Part shown: piece after piece, positions 8,788-16,933 of the stretch
Layout of the letters: every line of letters begins with the position of its first letter
Position numbering within the stretch: the stretch's first letter is position 1
NCBI RefSeq assembly: GCF_902459655.1
Contig: NZ_CABPSB010000007.1
Location: 124,001 to 188,000, forward strand
DNA from: Pandoraea anhela
Lineage (GTDB): Bacteria; Pseudomonadota; Gammaproteobacteria; Burkholderiales; Burkholderiaceae
DNA: 64,000 bases
Direction of reading: 5' to 3'
Notes under the pieces: model-generated
The model's database searches: none
What the model saw: the letters and a program-made list of their open reading frames with translations, nothing else
Told to the model about the DNA's origin: nothing
Program-made: the position numbers and the translations under genes

Positions 8788-10263
8788 TCAGTTGTCTTCC
8801 TCGACCCAGCTCGTGCCGTATTGCGCGAGGAGCGCGCTCGCGGCGGGCGGCCCCCAGGTGCCGGCGGCGTAACGCTTCGGCCCCTTGTGCTGGCGCGACC
8901 AGTACGCCTGAATCGGCGCCACCCAGCGCCACGCCTGCTCCTGTTCGTCGCGTCGCACGAAAAGCGCAAGGCGTCCGTTGATGACGTCGAGCAGCAGACG
9001 CTCATACGCGTCCATCCGGTGCCCCTTGAAGAACTGGTCGAATGCCAGATCGAGATGCACCGATTGCAGATTCATCCCCTCGCCCGGCTGCTTCGCGAGA
9101 CAGTACAGACGAATCGACTCGTTCGGTTGCAGGCGAATGACGAGACGGTTCACGCCCGGCTGCGCGGTCGCGTCGCCGAGCAACGGGTACGGTGTTGCGC
9201 GGTAGTTGACGACGATCTCCGCCACGCGCTCCCCGAGGCGCTTACCGGTACGCAGAAAGAACGGCACCCCCGCCCAGCGCCAGTTGTCGATGTCGGCCTT
9301 GAGGGCGACGAACGTCTCCGTCTGACTGTCGGCCGGCACGCCCGGCTCGTCGACGTAGGCAGGCACCGCCGACTTGCCGATCGCGCCGCCGCCGTACTGC
9401 CCCCGCACCACATTGCGCGCCACGCTCTCGTCGTCCAGATGACGCAGCGAGCGCAACACGCGCATCTTTTCGTCGCGCACGGCATCGGCGTCCATCGACA
9501 GCGGCGGCTCCATGGCCACGATGGCGAGCAGTTGCAGCAAGTGGTTCTGCACCATGTCGCGCAGCGCGCCCGTCTGTTCGTAGAACTCGCCGCGCCCTTC
9601 GACACCGATCTCCTCGGCAATCGTGATCTGAATGCTGTCGATCAGTTCACGCCGCCACAGCGGCTCGAAAACCGCGTTGCCGAAGCGCAGCGCCAGCAGG
9701 TTCTGGACCGCCTCTTTGCCGAGGTAGTGGTCGATCCGGTAGATCTGGTCTTCGCGGAAGATCGCGCCCACGGCGTCGTTGATCGCTTCGGACGACGCCA
9801 GATCGTGTCCCAGCGGCTTTTCGAGCACGATGCGGCTGTTCTCGTTGAGCCGGGCGCTGCGCAGCCCCTCGCAAATGGGGATGAACAGCGACGGGCCGGT
9901 CGCGAGATAGAAAATGCGCACGCCCGGACGCGTCGCCAGCCGCTCGGCCAATACACCGAACTCGGCTTCGCGACCGAGATCGAGCGGCATGTAATCGATG
10001 GTGGCGAGAAAGCGCTTCCAGACGTCCCCGTCCCAAACGTCGGTCTTGATGTGCTGGCGCACATGGTGTTCGCACCACGCTTGATATTCGGCGGCGTCCA
10101 TCGGCTTGCGGGCGACAGCCAGGATACGACCGGCATCGCCCGTCTGCTCGGGGCCGAGTTGCCCGGTGCGAAAGGCGCGAAACAACGACGGCAGCACTTT
10201 GCGCAGCGACAAATCGCCGGTGGCGCCGAACAACACAAAGGTATAGGGTGAAGGCGTGTTCAT
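8788..10263 (-). CDS. zwf: Glucose-6-phosphate 1-dehydrogenase
   Basis: A 491-residue enzyme (usual length about 490) that oxidises glucose 6-phosphate to 6-phosphogluconolactone and makes NAD(P)H. The nucleotide-binding loop FVLFGATGDLSLRKVLPSL lies at residues 9-27, the catalytic signature RIDHYLGKE near residue 175, and EKPLGHDL near 150. The start at ATG 10263 places the GATGDL loop as in other Zwf proteins; an upstream in-frame extension lacks family character. It is the first gene of the zwf-pgl-glk/hexR operon. Its promoter, 47 bp upstream, overlaps a HexR-like palindrome, so induction by Entner-Doudoroff intermediates is expected. Confidence 0.97.
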   Translation of the reverse strand: MNTPSPYTFVLFGATGDLSLRKVLPSLFRAFRTGQLGPEQTGDAGRILAVARKPMDAAEYQAWCEHHVRQHIKTDVWDGDVWKRFLATIDYMPLDLGREAEFGVLAERLATRPGVRIFYLATGPSLFIPICEGLRSARLNENSRIVLEKPLGHDLASSEAINDAVGAIFREDQIYRIDHYLGKEAVQNLLALRFGNAVFEPLWRRELIDSIQITIAEEIGVEGRGEFYEQTGALRDMVQNHLLQLLAIVAMEPPLSMDADAVRDEKMRVLRSLRHLDDESVARNVVRGQYGGGAIGKSAVPAYVDEPGVPADSQTETFVALKADIDNWRWAGVPFFLRTGKRLGERVAEIVVNYRATPYPLLGDATAQPGVNRLVIRLQPNESIRLYCLAKQPGEGMNLQSVHLDLAFDQFFKGHRMDAYERLLLDVINGRLALFVRRDEQEQAWRWVAPIQAYWSRQHKGPKRYAAGTWGPPAASALLAQYGTSWVEEDN

Positions 10264-10309
10264 GACAAGACGTCCACGTGTCACTGGGAAAGCGCAACTT
10301 TGACACTGC

Positions 10310-10337
10310 ATTGTAGTTTAACTACACTACAAATCAA
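10310..10337 (-). promoter_or_regulatory. zwf promoter with HexR-type operator
   Basis: On the minus strand, TTGATT (10337-10332), a 16-nt spacer, and TACAAT (10315-10310). The perfect palindrome TGTAGTT-T-AACTACA (10312-10326) covers the -10 box and spacer. It fits the TGTARTnnnAYTACA pattern described for HexR in gamma-proteobacteria. A second, wider symmetry TTGT...ACAA reaches 10333. The site lies between zwf and the divergent edd, so one repressor could control both. Confidence 0.8.
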
Positions 10338-10528
10338 CAAAATCTCGTGCTTTGACTACATCGCCCTGTCACATGGCGGGGTTCGCAGATGAAGATCAGG
10401 GCCGCAACACAGCCAGCATGCGGGAGACGCGGCAGGCCGGGCAGCGTGCACATGGGCGGCCCGACGGCGATTCGATGCGCTCACCGTATGGGGCGACCCA
10501 CAACGATGTCCCCCGTCCCGGAATCACC

Positions 10529-12376
10529 ATGACCCAGTCTTCGCACAACGTGTCCCTGCATCCGGTGGTGCAACGCGTGACCGAGCGCCTCATCGAGCGC
10601 AGCCGGTCGTCCCGCCAGGCATATCTCGAAGGCGTCGCGCGCGCCACGCAGGGCCAGCCCGGTCGCGAAAGGATCGGCTGCGCCAACCTCGCCCATGCGC
10701 TCGCCGCCGCGCCCGCCGACGATCGCCTCAAGATCCGCTCCGAGCGCAGCCCCAACATCGGCATCGTCACCGCGTACAACGACATGCTGTCGGCGCACGC
10801 GCCGTTCGCCGAATTCCCCGACATCATCAAATCCGCCGCCCGCGCCCATGGCGCGAGCGCGCAGGTCGCCGGCGGCGTGCCCGCAATGTGCGACGGCGTA
10901 ACGCAAGGGTACGCCGGCATGGAACTGTCGCTGTTCTCACGCGACTTGATCGCCATGGCGTCGGTCGTCGCCCTCTCGCATCAGATGTTCGACGCCGCCA
11001 TGTTCCTCGGCGTGTGTGACAAGATCGTGCCGGGTCTGGTGATCGCCGCACAGGCGTTCGGCCATCTGCCCGCCGTGTTCAGCCCCGCCGGGCCGATGCC
11101 TTCCGGGCTGCCGAACGACGAGAAGTCGCGCATCCGGCAGGAATACGCGGCCGGGCGTGTCACGCGCGCCGCCCTGCTCGACGCCGAACTCGCGGCATAT
11201 CACACCGAAGGCACCTGCACGTTCTACGGCACGGCCAACAGCAATCAGATGCTCATGGAGTTCATGGGCCTGCATCTGCCCGGATCGTCGTTCGTCAACC
11301 CGCATACGCCGTTGCGCCATGCGCTGACACAGGCCGCAACCGCCCGAGCGATCGCCCTGGCGAAGTCGGGCATCAACACGTCGCAAATTCTCGATGAGCG
11401 AGCGTTCGTCAACGGCGTGGTCGGGCTGCTCGCCACCGGCGGGTCGACGAACCACACGCTGCACCTCGTGGCGATGGCGCATGCGGGCGGCATTCTGCTC
11501 GACTGGCAGGACTTCGCCGAACTGTCGGACGTCACACCGCTACTCGCCCACGTCTACCCGAGCGGCAAGGCCGACGTGAACCAGTTCCACGCGGCAGGCG
11601 GCCTGAGCTTCCTGATTCGCGAATTGCTCGACGCCGGCTTCCTGCACGACGACGTGACCACCGTCATGGGGCACGGGCTGCGCACTTATACGCAGGAAGC
11701 GTTCCTGCGCGACGACGTGCTGTCGTGGCACGACGCGCCTGCCGAGAGCCTCGACGAGACCATCGTGCGCCCCGCGTCGCGACCGTTCGCCCCGGAGGGC
11801 GGGCTTCGTATGCTCGCGGGCAATCTGGGGCGCGCCGTCATCAAATCCTCCGCCGTCAAACCCGAACACCGGAAGGTGCGCGCCCCGGCACGCGTATTCT
11901 CCGACCAGGAATCGGCCCAGGCCGCGTTCAAGGCGGGCGAGCTCACGCGCGACGTCATCGTCGTGGTCCGCTTCCAGGGGCCGCGTGCGAACGGCATGCC
12001 CGAGTTGCACAAGCTCATGCCGATGCTCGGCCTGTTGCAGGACGAAGGACATCACGTGGCGCTCGTGACGGACGGCCGGATGTCGGGGGCCTCCGGCAAG
12101 GTGCCCGCCGCGATTCACCTGTCGCCCGAGGCCGAGCAGGGCGGTATGCTCGCACGGGTACAGGACGGCGACATCATTTCCATCGACTGCGAGACGAACT
12201 CGCTTCACTGTGAAGTCGACGACGCGACCCTCGCCGCCCGCGCGCCAGAACCCGCACCGCACCGGCCGTTCGATCCGTGGCGCAATATGTTCGGCTTGTT
12301 CCGCAACAACGTGGGCGCGGCGCCCCACGGCGCTTGCGTGCTGTTCAACGACGCGGACTATCCCGCGCAGGACTGA
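10529..12376 (+). CDS. edd: Phosphogluconate dehydratase (Entner-Doudoroff)
   Basis: A 615-residue member of the IlvD/Edd family that converts 6-phosphogluconate to KDPG. Visible motifs are GIVTAYNDMLSAHAPF, the Fe-S cysteine contexts MCDGVTQG and VCDKIVPG, FYGTANSNQMLMEFMG, LLATGGSTNHTLHL, and the C-terminal VTDGRMSGASGKVPAAIHLSPEA. Edd carries an oxygen-sensitive [4Fe-4S] cluster. The start is placed at ATG 10529, giving the normal N-terminus (about 608 residues in E. coli); the open frame upstream to 10352 is not family-like. Divergent from zwf across a HexR-type operator, with its own terminator at 12415. The next pathway enzyme, KDPG aldolase (eda), is not in the window. Confidence 0.97.
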   Translation: MTQSSHNVSLHPVVQRVTERLIERSRSSRQAYLEGVARATQGQPGRERIGCANLAHALAAAPADDRLKIRSERSPNIGIVTAYNDMLSAHAPFAEFPDIIKSAARAHGASAQVAGGVPAMCDGVTQGYAGMELSLFSRDLIAMASVVALSHQMFDAAMFLGVCDKIVPGLVIAAQAFGHLPAVFSPAGPMPSGLPNDEKSRIRQEYAAGRVTRAALLDAELAAYHTEGTCTFYGTANSNQMLMEFMGLHLPGSSFVNPHTPLRHALTQAATARAIALAKSGINTSQILDERAFVNGVVGLLATGGSTNHTLHLVAMAHAGGILLDWQDFAELSDVTPLLAHVYPSGKADVNQFHAAGGLSFLIRELLDAGFLHDDVTTVMGHGLRTYTQEAFLRDDVLSWHDAPAESLDETIVRPASRPFAPEGGLRMLAGNLGRAVIKSSAVKPEHRKVRAPARVFSDQESAQAAFKAGELTRDVIVVVRFQGPRANGMPELHKLMPMLGLLQDEGHHVALVTDGRMSGASGKVPAAIHLSPEAEQGGMLARVQDGDIISIDCETNSLHCEVDDATLAARAPEPAPHRPFDPWRNMFGLFRNNVGAAPHGACVLFNDADYPAQD

Positions 12377-12414
12377 TCGCGCCCCGCGATCCCCGCCAGA
12401 ATGACGGTAAAGAC

Positions 12415-12441
12415 AGGCGTCGAAATCTTGACGCCTTTTTT
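12415..12441 (+). terminator. Intrinsic terminator of edd
   Basis: Perfect 7-bp arms AGGCGTC/GACGCCT around an 8-nt loop, followed by five to six T residues, 38 bp after the edd stop codon. Confidence 0.9.
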
Positions 12442-12499
12442 ACCCGCGCGTCCCTAGACTGGCCTCGTTGTCACTTCAGTCGTCAAACGACACGTTGCC

Positions 12500-12979
12500 A
12501 TGCCTGCTATCGCCCAACGCGCCAGCCTCGAACCTCCCGGTGCGAGCGCCGTCCCGTCCACTTCCGCCGACACGCTCCGAGCTTTCGGGGCCTTCGACCT
12601 CACGCCCGCCGCAGCGCGCGCCTCGGTCACGACAGCCAGCCCCGTCGCCGTGTCGACGCCGGCCAGCGCCCAGGCCGCACCTCCCGCCGACGCCTTCGCC
12701 GCAGCGCGGCAACGCAATCGATACAACCCACGCGCGCGTCTCGACGCCACGCTCGACATCACGCTCAGCCGTGCCGCCGTCTCCTCGCTGGCCGTCACGC
12801 TGGCGATGAGCCTGCCGCTGCCGTGGCGCGTCGAGACGATTCGTCCGATCCGCCGCGATACGGCCGCCGTCGTGTCGATTGCCCTGCCGCGAGTCGAAGC
12901 CTCGCGGGCGATGGATGTCGTCATGCAGTCGCTGCCGGAAGCGGAATTCGGCGCGCTGCGCCTGCGTCCGTCCGTCTGA
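12500..12979 (+). CDS. Hypothetical protein, 159 residues
   Basis: I do not recognise this protein. Residues 1-75 are Ala/Pro/Ser/Thr-rich and probably disordered. Residues 75-159 look folded, with alternating strands and helices (ARLDATLDITLSRAAVSSLAVTLAMSLPLPW, then DTAAVVSIALPRVEASRAMDVVMQSLPEAEFGALRLRP). No signal peptide or membrane segment is evident. It lies between the edd terminator and a DapA-like gene on the same strand, 72 bp before the latter. Codon use is as GC-rich as its neighbours. No good Shine-Dalgarno precedes the ATG at 12500, so the start is uncertain. Confidence 0.5.
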   Translation: MPAIAQRASLEPPGASAVPSTSADTLRAFGAFDLTPAAARASVTTASPVAVSTPASAQAAPPADAFAAARQRNRYNPRARLDATLDITLSRAAVSSLAVTLAMSLPLPWRVETIRPIRRDTAAVVSIALPRVEASRAMDVVMQSLPEAEFGALRLRPSV

Positions 12980-13051
12980 GGTCCTGCCGTCAGAACGGCC
13001 GGCGTCGGAGAGTGTGCCGACGCCATTGGTCAAACACAGCATCTTCCGGTT

Positions 13052-13933
13052 ATGAACACAGCCATCTTCGAAGGCGTGTGGGTTCCCCTCGTCACGCCCA
13101 TGACCGGCGCCAATGGCGCCCAGATCGATCGCAACGCCTTTGCGCGCCTGGTCGACTACTACCTCGCTGCCGGCGTAAACGGTCTGGTCGTGGCCGGCAC
13201 CACCGGCGAAGGCACGCTACTCGATGACGAAGAGCGCCGCTGGCTCGTCGAGACAGCCTGCCATCTGGCCCACGGCCATGCGCCGGTGCTCGCCGGGGTG
13301 GGCGCTGCCGACACGTCGAACGCCGCACGTCAGATCCGCAGTCTCGACGACCTGCCGCTCGCCGGGTACCTCGTGCCGCCGCCGTATTACCTGCGCCCCT
13401 CGCAGGAAGGCATTCTCTGGCACTACCGCACGCTCGCGGGAGGCACCCGCAAACCGCTGGTGCTCTACAACGTGCCGTTGCGCACGGGGGTCACGCTCGG
13501 CGTGGACACCATTCGCGAACTCGCCTCGCATGAAGCCTTCGCCGCCATTAAGGAATGCGACGCGCATCCGCTCACGCATCTGCCCTCGCAAGTCACCATG
13601 CGCGTGCTGTGTGGCGACGACATGCAGATCCTGCCCGCATTGCATGCGGGCGCCGTCGGCTGCATCTCCGCTGCGGCGCACGTCCGGCCCGACCTGTATC
13701 TGAAGCTCATCCGTTACGTGCGCGAGGGCGACATGGATCACGCCAACAAGCTGTTCAACGGCATGAAACCGCTGATCCGGCGTCTGTTCTCCGAGCCGAA
13801 TCCGGTCGCCATCAAAGCCGCGCTCACATCGCTCGGCCTGTGTACGGAGACGGTCCGTCGCCCACTCATGCCCTGCTCCGCCGCGCTTCGCAAAGACATC
13901 GAAGCGCAGCTCGAAGTGATGATGGCGTTCTGA
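13052..13933 (+). CDS. Dihydrodipicolinate synthase (DapA) family aldolase/lyase
   Basis: A 293-residue class I aldolase of the NAL/DapA family. The family signature GTTGEGTLLDDEE is at residues 49-61, the proton-relay Tyr139 sits in VLYNVPLRTG, and the Schiff-base Lys167 in AAIKECD. In DapA these join pyruvate and aspartate semialdehyde for lysine synthesis. Length and motifs match 4-hydroxy-tetrahydrodipicolinate synthase, but many paralogues act on other 2-oxo acids, and the context (edd upstream, an HTH protein downstream, no lysine genes) does not settle the substrate. It starts at ATG 13052. The gene 75 bp downstream on the same strand may be co-transcribed. Confidence 0.85.
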   Translation: MNTAIFEGVWVPLVTPMTGANGAQIDRNAFARLVDYYLAAGVNGLVVAGTTGEGTLLDDEERRWLVETACHLAHGHAPVLAGVGAADTSNAARQIRSLDDLPLAGYLVPPPYYLRPSQEGILWHYRTLAGGTRKPLVLYNVPLRTGVTLGVDTIRELASHEAFAAIKECDAHPLTHLPSQVTMRVLCGDDMQILPALHAGAVGCISAAAHVRPDLYLKLIRYVREGDMDHANKLFNGMKPLIRRLFSEPNPVAIKAALTSLGLCTETVRRPLMPCSAALRKDIEAQLEVMMAF

Positions 13934-14007
13934 CGTCGCACGTCGACAATCTCACGCGCGCCCTCGTCGCCCCGCATTTCCTCCGCTCTCACGACAGGAC
14001 TTTCGTT

Positions 14008-14553
14008 ATGGATGACATCGAACAGCGTCACCGCACCGTCGCCCGTCTGCTGATCAAACTCTCGGGCACGACACTGGCGCGACTGGCCTATGCGACCGGG
14101 ATCACGGGCAATACGATCTCGCGCTGGGTGCACGGTGATTACTGCGCACTCGGCACACATGGACGAGACAAGCTGTTCGCCGCGCTCGGCGTGCGCAGCG
14201 ACGGCGTGAACGTACGCTTCGCGCCTCGCGCCACCGGCGCCGCGCAACCGGTCTTCCAGATCAACGGCCTCGTGCAGGCCGAGCGCTTCGCGACCCTCGC
14301 CGCGCTGACCTCGACCCAATTCGTCGCCGCACGCGAGACGTGTCAGGGACAGACGCTGGTGAGCGTCGTCACCGACATCACCGGTCAAACGACCGCGTTG
14401 CTCGTCGGCACACGTGAAGCCCTCGACGAGTTGTATGCGGAGCTTGGCATCGCCGTCTCTCCCAAGCGCCGCTCGGACCGTCTCGACCGTTTGGAGGCAG
14501 ACCTCCGTCCTTATGCTTCGGCTGGCACGGCCGTGCGGCTACACTCGAACTGA
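14008..14553 (+). CDS. Small putative DNA-binding protein (HTH, Cro/C1-like)
   Basis: A 181-residue protein. Residues 7-50 resemble a Cro/C1 helix-turn-helix: VARLLIKLSGTTLARLAYATGITGNTISRWVHGDY, where the second helix (TISRWVHGD) is the likely recognition helix. The remainder, including AQPVFQINGLVQAERFATLAALTSTQFVAARET and a strand-rich SVVTDITGQTTALLVG, is not recognised. It starts at ATG 14008 with AGGA 8 nt upstream. It may be translated from the same mRNA as the DapA-like gene 75 bp upstream, or control it. No regulator family can be assigned more precisely. Confidence 0.65.
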   Translation: MDDIEQRHRTVARLLIKLSGTTLARLAYATGITGNTISRWVHGDYCALGTHGRDKLFAALGVRSDGVNVRFAPRATGAAQPVFQINGLVQAERFATLAALTSTQFVAARETCQGQTLVSVVTDITGQTTALLVGTREALDELYAELGIAVSPKRRSDRLDRLEADLRPYASAGTAVRLHSN

Positions 14554-14700
14554 CCGCTAAACACGTAGTGCCGCACCGCCTCGCGCAGCGCACTGCCCCA
14601 GCCGCCTTTTGCCCCGGCCGCCTTTTGCCCCGGCCCGGCAGCCCTCCCGGGGGTAAGGCGGCGTTCCATTCTTGGCCCCCCGTCAACTATGGAGCGTGTC

Positions 14701-15204
14701 ATGACGACAGATCGCATCAACAAGCGCCTCAAGGTGTACGCCAAAGACGGCTGGCAGGACACCGGATACAAAGTCGGCGCACAAAACGCACCGAAAGTGA
14801 TTTTGCGCGCCGAGGGCGAATGGTGTACCCGCACGGACGATCGCAAGTTCGGACGCCGCGACGCCAACGGCCGCACGCCGAACTCCGGCGCCACGTATCT
14901 CCACAAGGTCTCCGGCGACAAGGCTTACCCATACCACGCAAGCGACGCCTTGATGGGGCAACTGGTCGGGCGGTTCGGTGAACATGGCGAACCGTTTCTC
15001 GTCGGCAGTCACAAGTCGTTCCGCGTGGACGGCATGCCGAAGGACGTGACGCTCTGGCTGTGCTGCAACGACCCGCTCGACAGCGCCAAGCGCGACAACG
15101 ACGGCGCGCTCGACGTAACGCTCGAACTCGATGACGCCCGCGACGTCTTCGCACCGCGCCCGCAACATTTCGACCGTCCGTCAGGGCGTTGGGTGGACGA
15201 TTGA
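14701..15204 (+). CDS. LecA (PA-IL)-like lectin-fold protein
   Basis: A 167-residue protein without a signal peptide. Residues 11-145 resemble the Pseudomonas galactophilic lectin LecA: an N-terminal VYAKDGWQDTGYKVG strand pair, ALMGQLVGRFGEHGEPFLVGSHKSFRV (83-109, like ALVMKIG...PVNTGLFRWV in LecA), and VTLWLCCNDPLDSAKRDNDGALDVTLE (116-142), which parallels the LecA calcium loop NDVPGTYGNNSGSFSV with Asn123/Asp124 and Asp132-Asn133-Asp134. Calcium and sugar binding are plausible but inferred from this pattern. Start ATG 14701 is chosen because GGAG lies 6 nt before it; an ATG four codons upstream lacks this. Secreted LecA likewise has no classical signal. Confidence 0.7.
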   Translation: MTTDRINKRLKVYAKDGWQDTGYKVGAQNAPKVILRAEGEWCTRTDDRKFGRRDANGRTPNSGATYLHKVSGDKAYPYHASDALMGQLVGRFGEHGEPFLVGSHKSFRVDGMPKDVTLWLCCNDPLDSAKRDNDGALDVTLELDDARDVFAPRPQHFDRPSGRWVDD

Positions 15205-15234
15205 GCCGCTCGCCGACCCTGGTGCAGACGACAT

Positions 15235-15267
15235 AAAAAAGCCAGCGGCGAGCCACTCGCCGCTGGC
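15235..15267 (-). terminator. Intrinsic terminator, minus-strand orientation
   Basis: A perfect 12-bp stem (GCCAGCGGCGAG and its complement) around a 3-nt loop, followed on the minus strand by six T residues. It points leftward and so serves the minus-strand small gene at 15402-15605, supporting that this gene is transcribed. Confidence 0.85.
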
Positions 15268-15401
15268 GCGATGGCGTGACATGACGTGACGCAGCGCGCG
15301 TCACCGCCATCCGAGCCGCCATCCCAGCCACCGCGCGCATGCTCTTCATGCATGGCGTGCGCACGGCGTGGGCCGGCGCAAGCGCGGCGAGCATCGGGAC
15401 G

Positions 15402-15605
15402 TCAGGCGCGTCTGGCTTGGCCGTAGCGCTTCACGAGCGACCGCAGCCAACGTCCCACACGCGTCGTCACGCCGCTACGCGCGGCCATGTCATGGGACAA
15501 GGCAGCATCGGCGTGCGGATCGACGTGATAGTGATGCAGGCACTGGGACGGCAGCAGGAGCGCTTGCGGATTGCCCGAACGAAGGGTCATGGAGTAACGG
15601 AACAC
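15402..15605 (-). CDS. Small hypothetical protein, 67 residues
   Basis: Unrecognised. Reading starts at a GTG at 15605 with a good GGGAG Shine-Dalgarno 7 nt upstream; a later in-frame ATG at 15590 has none. The C-terminus ends RVGRWLRSLVKRYGQARRA, a short basic amphipathic helix. The N-terminal half is His/Leu-rich (LLLPSQCLHHYHVDPHAD). Support comes from the ribosome site and a strong terminator downstream on the same strand; coding is otherwise unproven. Confidence 0.45.
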   Translation of the reverse strand: MFRYSMTLRSGNPQALLLPSQCLHHYHVDPHADAALSHDMAARSGVTTRVGRWLRSLVKRYGQARRA

Positions 15606-16223
15606 GATGAATCTCCCGGCCGCACGGCAACCGACCTTCGCAAACGTTCCGTTCGCGTCACCCCGAGGCTCAGGGACACACACGAACGCACGCGCACGAC
15701 GGGACAGCCCGAACGGCAGACGTAAAACCAATAAGGGAGCGTGCTACGAGAGACGGACGCTAGCGACGGAGCCCAACCCGGTCCATGCCATGGTTACGCA
15801 ACGAGTGCGGCCAAAGAAGGCAAAGAAGGCAAAGAGGGCAAACCATCGAAAGGTACGTCTGAGGTGCGCGCCAACCCGACTATGCGAGTTAGCGGCAGGG
15901 AAGATCCCGGGGACTAACTCGCGGTGATGGTGTCGACTTCGGTCGACCGGCAACTACCACTAGAACAACTGTCCACGGAAGGATCTCCTGAGAGCTATGA
16001 CGGCGCGATTTTACCCCCGAGTGCGTCGAAAGAAAAGTGACAATTCAACGTGTTACAAAATGATGACGGAAGCCACTTTCCTCCGCGCGCCGGCTCGGCC
16101 AGAATCTGTCATCTATTCGTCACAAACCGCCTGCCGGCGGCCGACGGCCCGCTGCTGCGCCGGTATCCGGCGATCCGGCAACGCGCCGAACGTCCGGCAG
16201 GCACTCGATTGCCTCCGGACTTC
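15606..16223. other. 618-bp intergenic stretch with a folded, possibly RNA-coding core (15884-15990)
   Basis: No credible gene. The left part holds AAGAAGGCA-type repeats (15813-15840). The core has a 9-bp stem GCGAGTTAG (15884-15892) with CTAACTCGC (15914-15922) enclosing a GGGA/TCCC hairpin, then a GTCGAC-TTCG-GTCGAC hairpin with a UUCG tetraloop (15932-15947), and longer-range complements GGAC/GTCC (15911/15971) and AGATCC/GGATCT (15902/15982). These pairings compete, as in a switching leader. The plus strand leads toward the PAP2 gene at 16224. I cannot match it to a named riboswitch. Confidence 0.4.
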
Positions 16224-16826
16224 ATGGATTCGTTCAACCGCGCCCTCTTTCTGGCCATCAACGCCTCGCCCAACGTGAGCGAGGGCGAACTGGCGCTCGC
16301 CGTCTTCCTCGCGAAGTATCTGATTCTCCTGTTGCCGATCGGTCTCGCCACGCTCTGGCTGGCCGGGGGACGCGATCGCGAAGGCGCCGTTCACGGCCTG
16401 CTCGGCGTGGGCCTCGTACTGCTCGTCAATGCCGTCATCGGCCTCGCCTGGTTCGAGCCGCGTCCGTTCGTCGTCGGCCTCGGCACGAATCTGCTTGCGC
16501 ATGCGCCGACGAGCGCGTTCCCCAGCAATCATGGCGCCATCATGTTCACGTCGGCCTTCGTACTGATGGGCACCGTCGCACGCACGCCGCGTCTGCTCGG
16601 CAAGCTTCTGCTGATTTGCGCGCTGCCGGTGTGCTGGGCGCGCGTCTATCTCGGCGTGCACTGGCCGGTCGATATGCTGGGCGCGCTGGTCGTGTCGATC
16701 GTCGTCGCGCTCATCATGCGCACGGCGAGCGCGCGCGAGACGAGCCGTATCGTCGCCGCCATCCTCGAAGGCGTTTATCGTCGACTGATGGCGTGGCCGA
16801 TCGCGCGCGGCTGGCTGCGTCGCTGA
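16224..16826 (+). CDS. PAP2 family undecaprenyl-diphosphatase (BcrC-like)
   Basis: A 200-residue inner-membrane protein with about five membrane helices. The phosphatase motifs are RPF in WFEPRPFVVG (about residue 75), FPSNHGAIMF (about 100), and RVYLGVHWPVDMLGA (about 140), corresponding to PAP2 motifs C1 to C3 with the catalytic His in NHG and HWPVD. Size and the SNH variant of motif 2 match BcrC-type enzymes, which recycle undecaprenyl pyrophosphate for cell-wall synthesis and can confer bacitracin resistance. The start at ATG 16224 matches the family N-terminus (MDSFNRALFLAINA); the longer open frame upstream is not membrane-like. No clear ribosome site. Confidence 0.85.
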   Translation: MDSFNRALFLAINASPNVSEGELALAVFLAKYLILLLPIGLATLWLAGGRDREGAVHGLLGVGLVLLVNAVIGLAWFEPRPFVVGLGTNLLAHAPTSAFPSNHGAIMFTSAFVLMGTVARTPRLLGKLLLICALPVCWARVYLGVHWPVDMLGALVVSIVVALIMRTASARETSRIVAAILEGVYRRLMAWPIARGWLRR

Positions 16827-16933
16827 GCGTGGCGTGACACGGTCGGCACCACGGGACGGCGGGACCGCGAAGCGCGGCGCTGAACGCTGCAAACGCGGTC
16901 GAGCCGGTTGGCGCGACTAAGTCGGCTAAAGCG

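Noticed and set aside
8500-10251. A 583-codon open frame antisense to zwf
   Set aside because: It mirrors the zwf coding strand and has no recognisable fold or ribosome site.
15744-15953. A 69-codon minus-strand frame with an FALFAFFAFF stretch
   Set aside because: The hydrophobic run comes from AAGAAGGCA-type repeats on the other strand; no ribosome site, and it overlaps the folded intergenic core.
16045-16060. GTGTTACAAA element resembling an RstA box, also near 40484
   Set aside because: Only the GTTACA half of the E. coli RstA consensus matches; three or more mismatches in the other half at each site.
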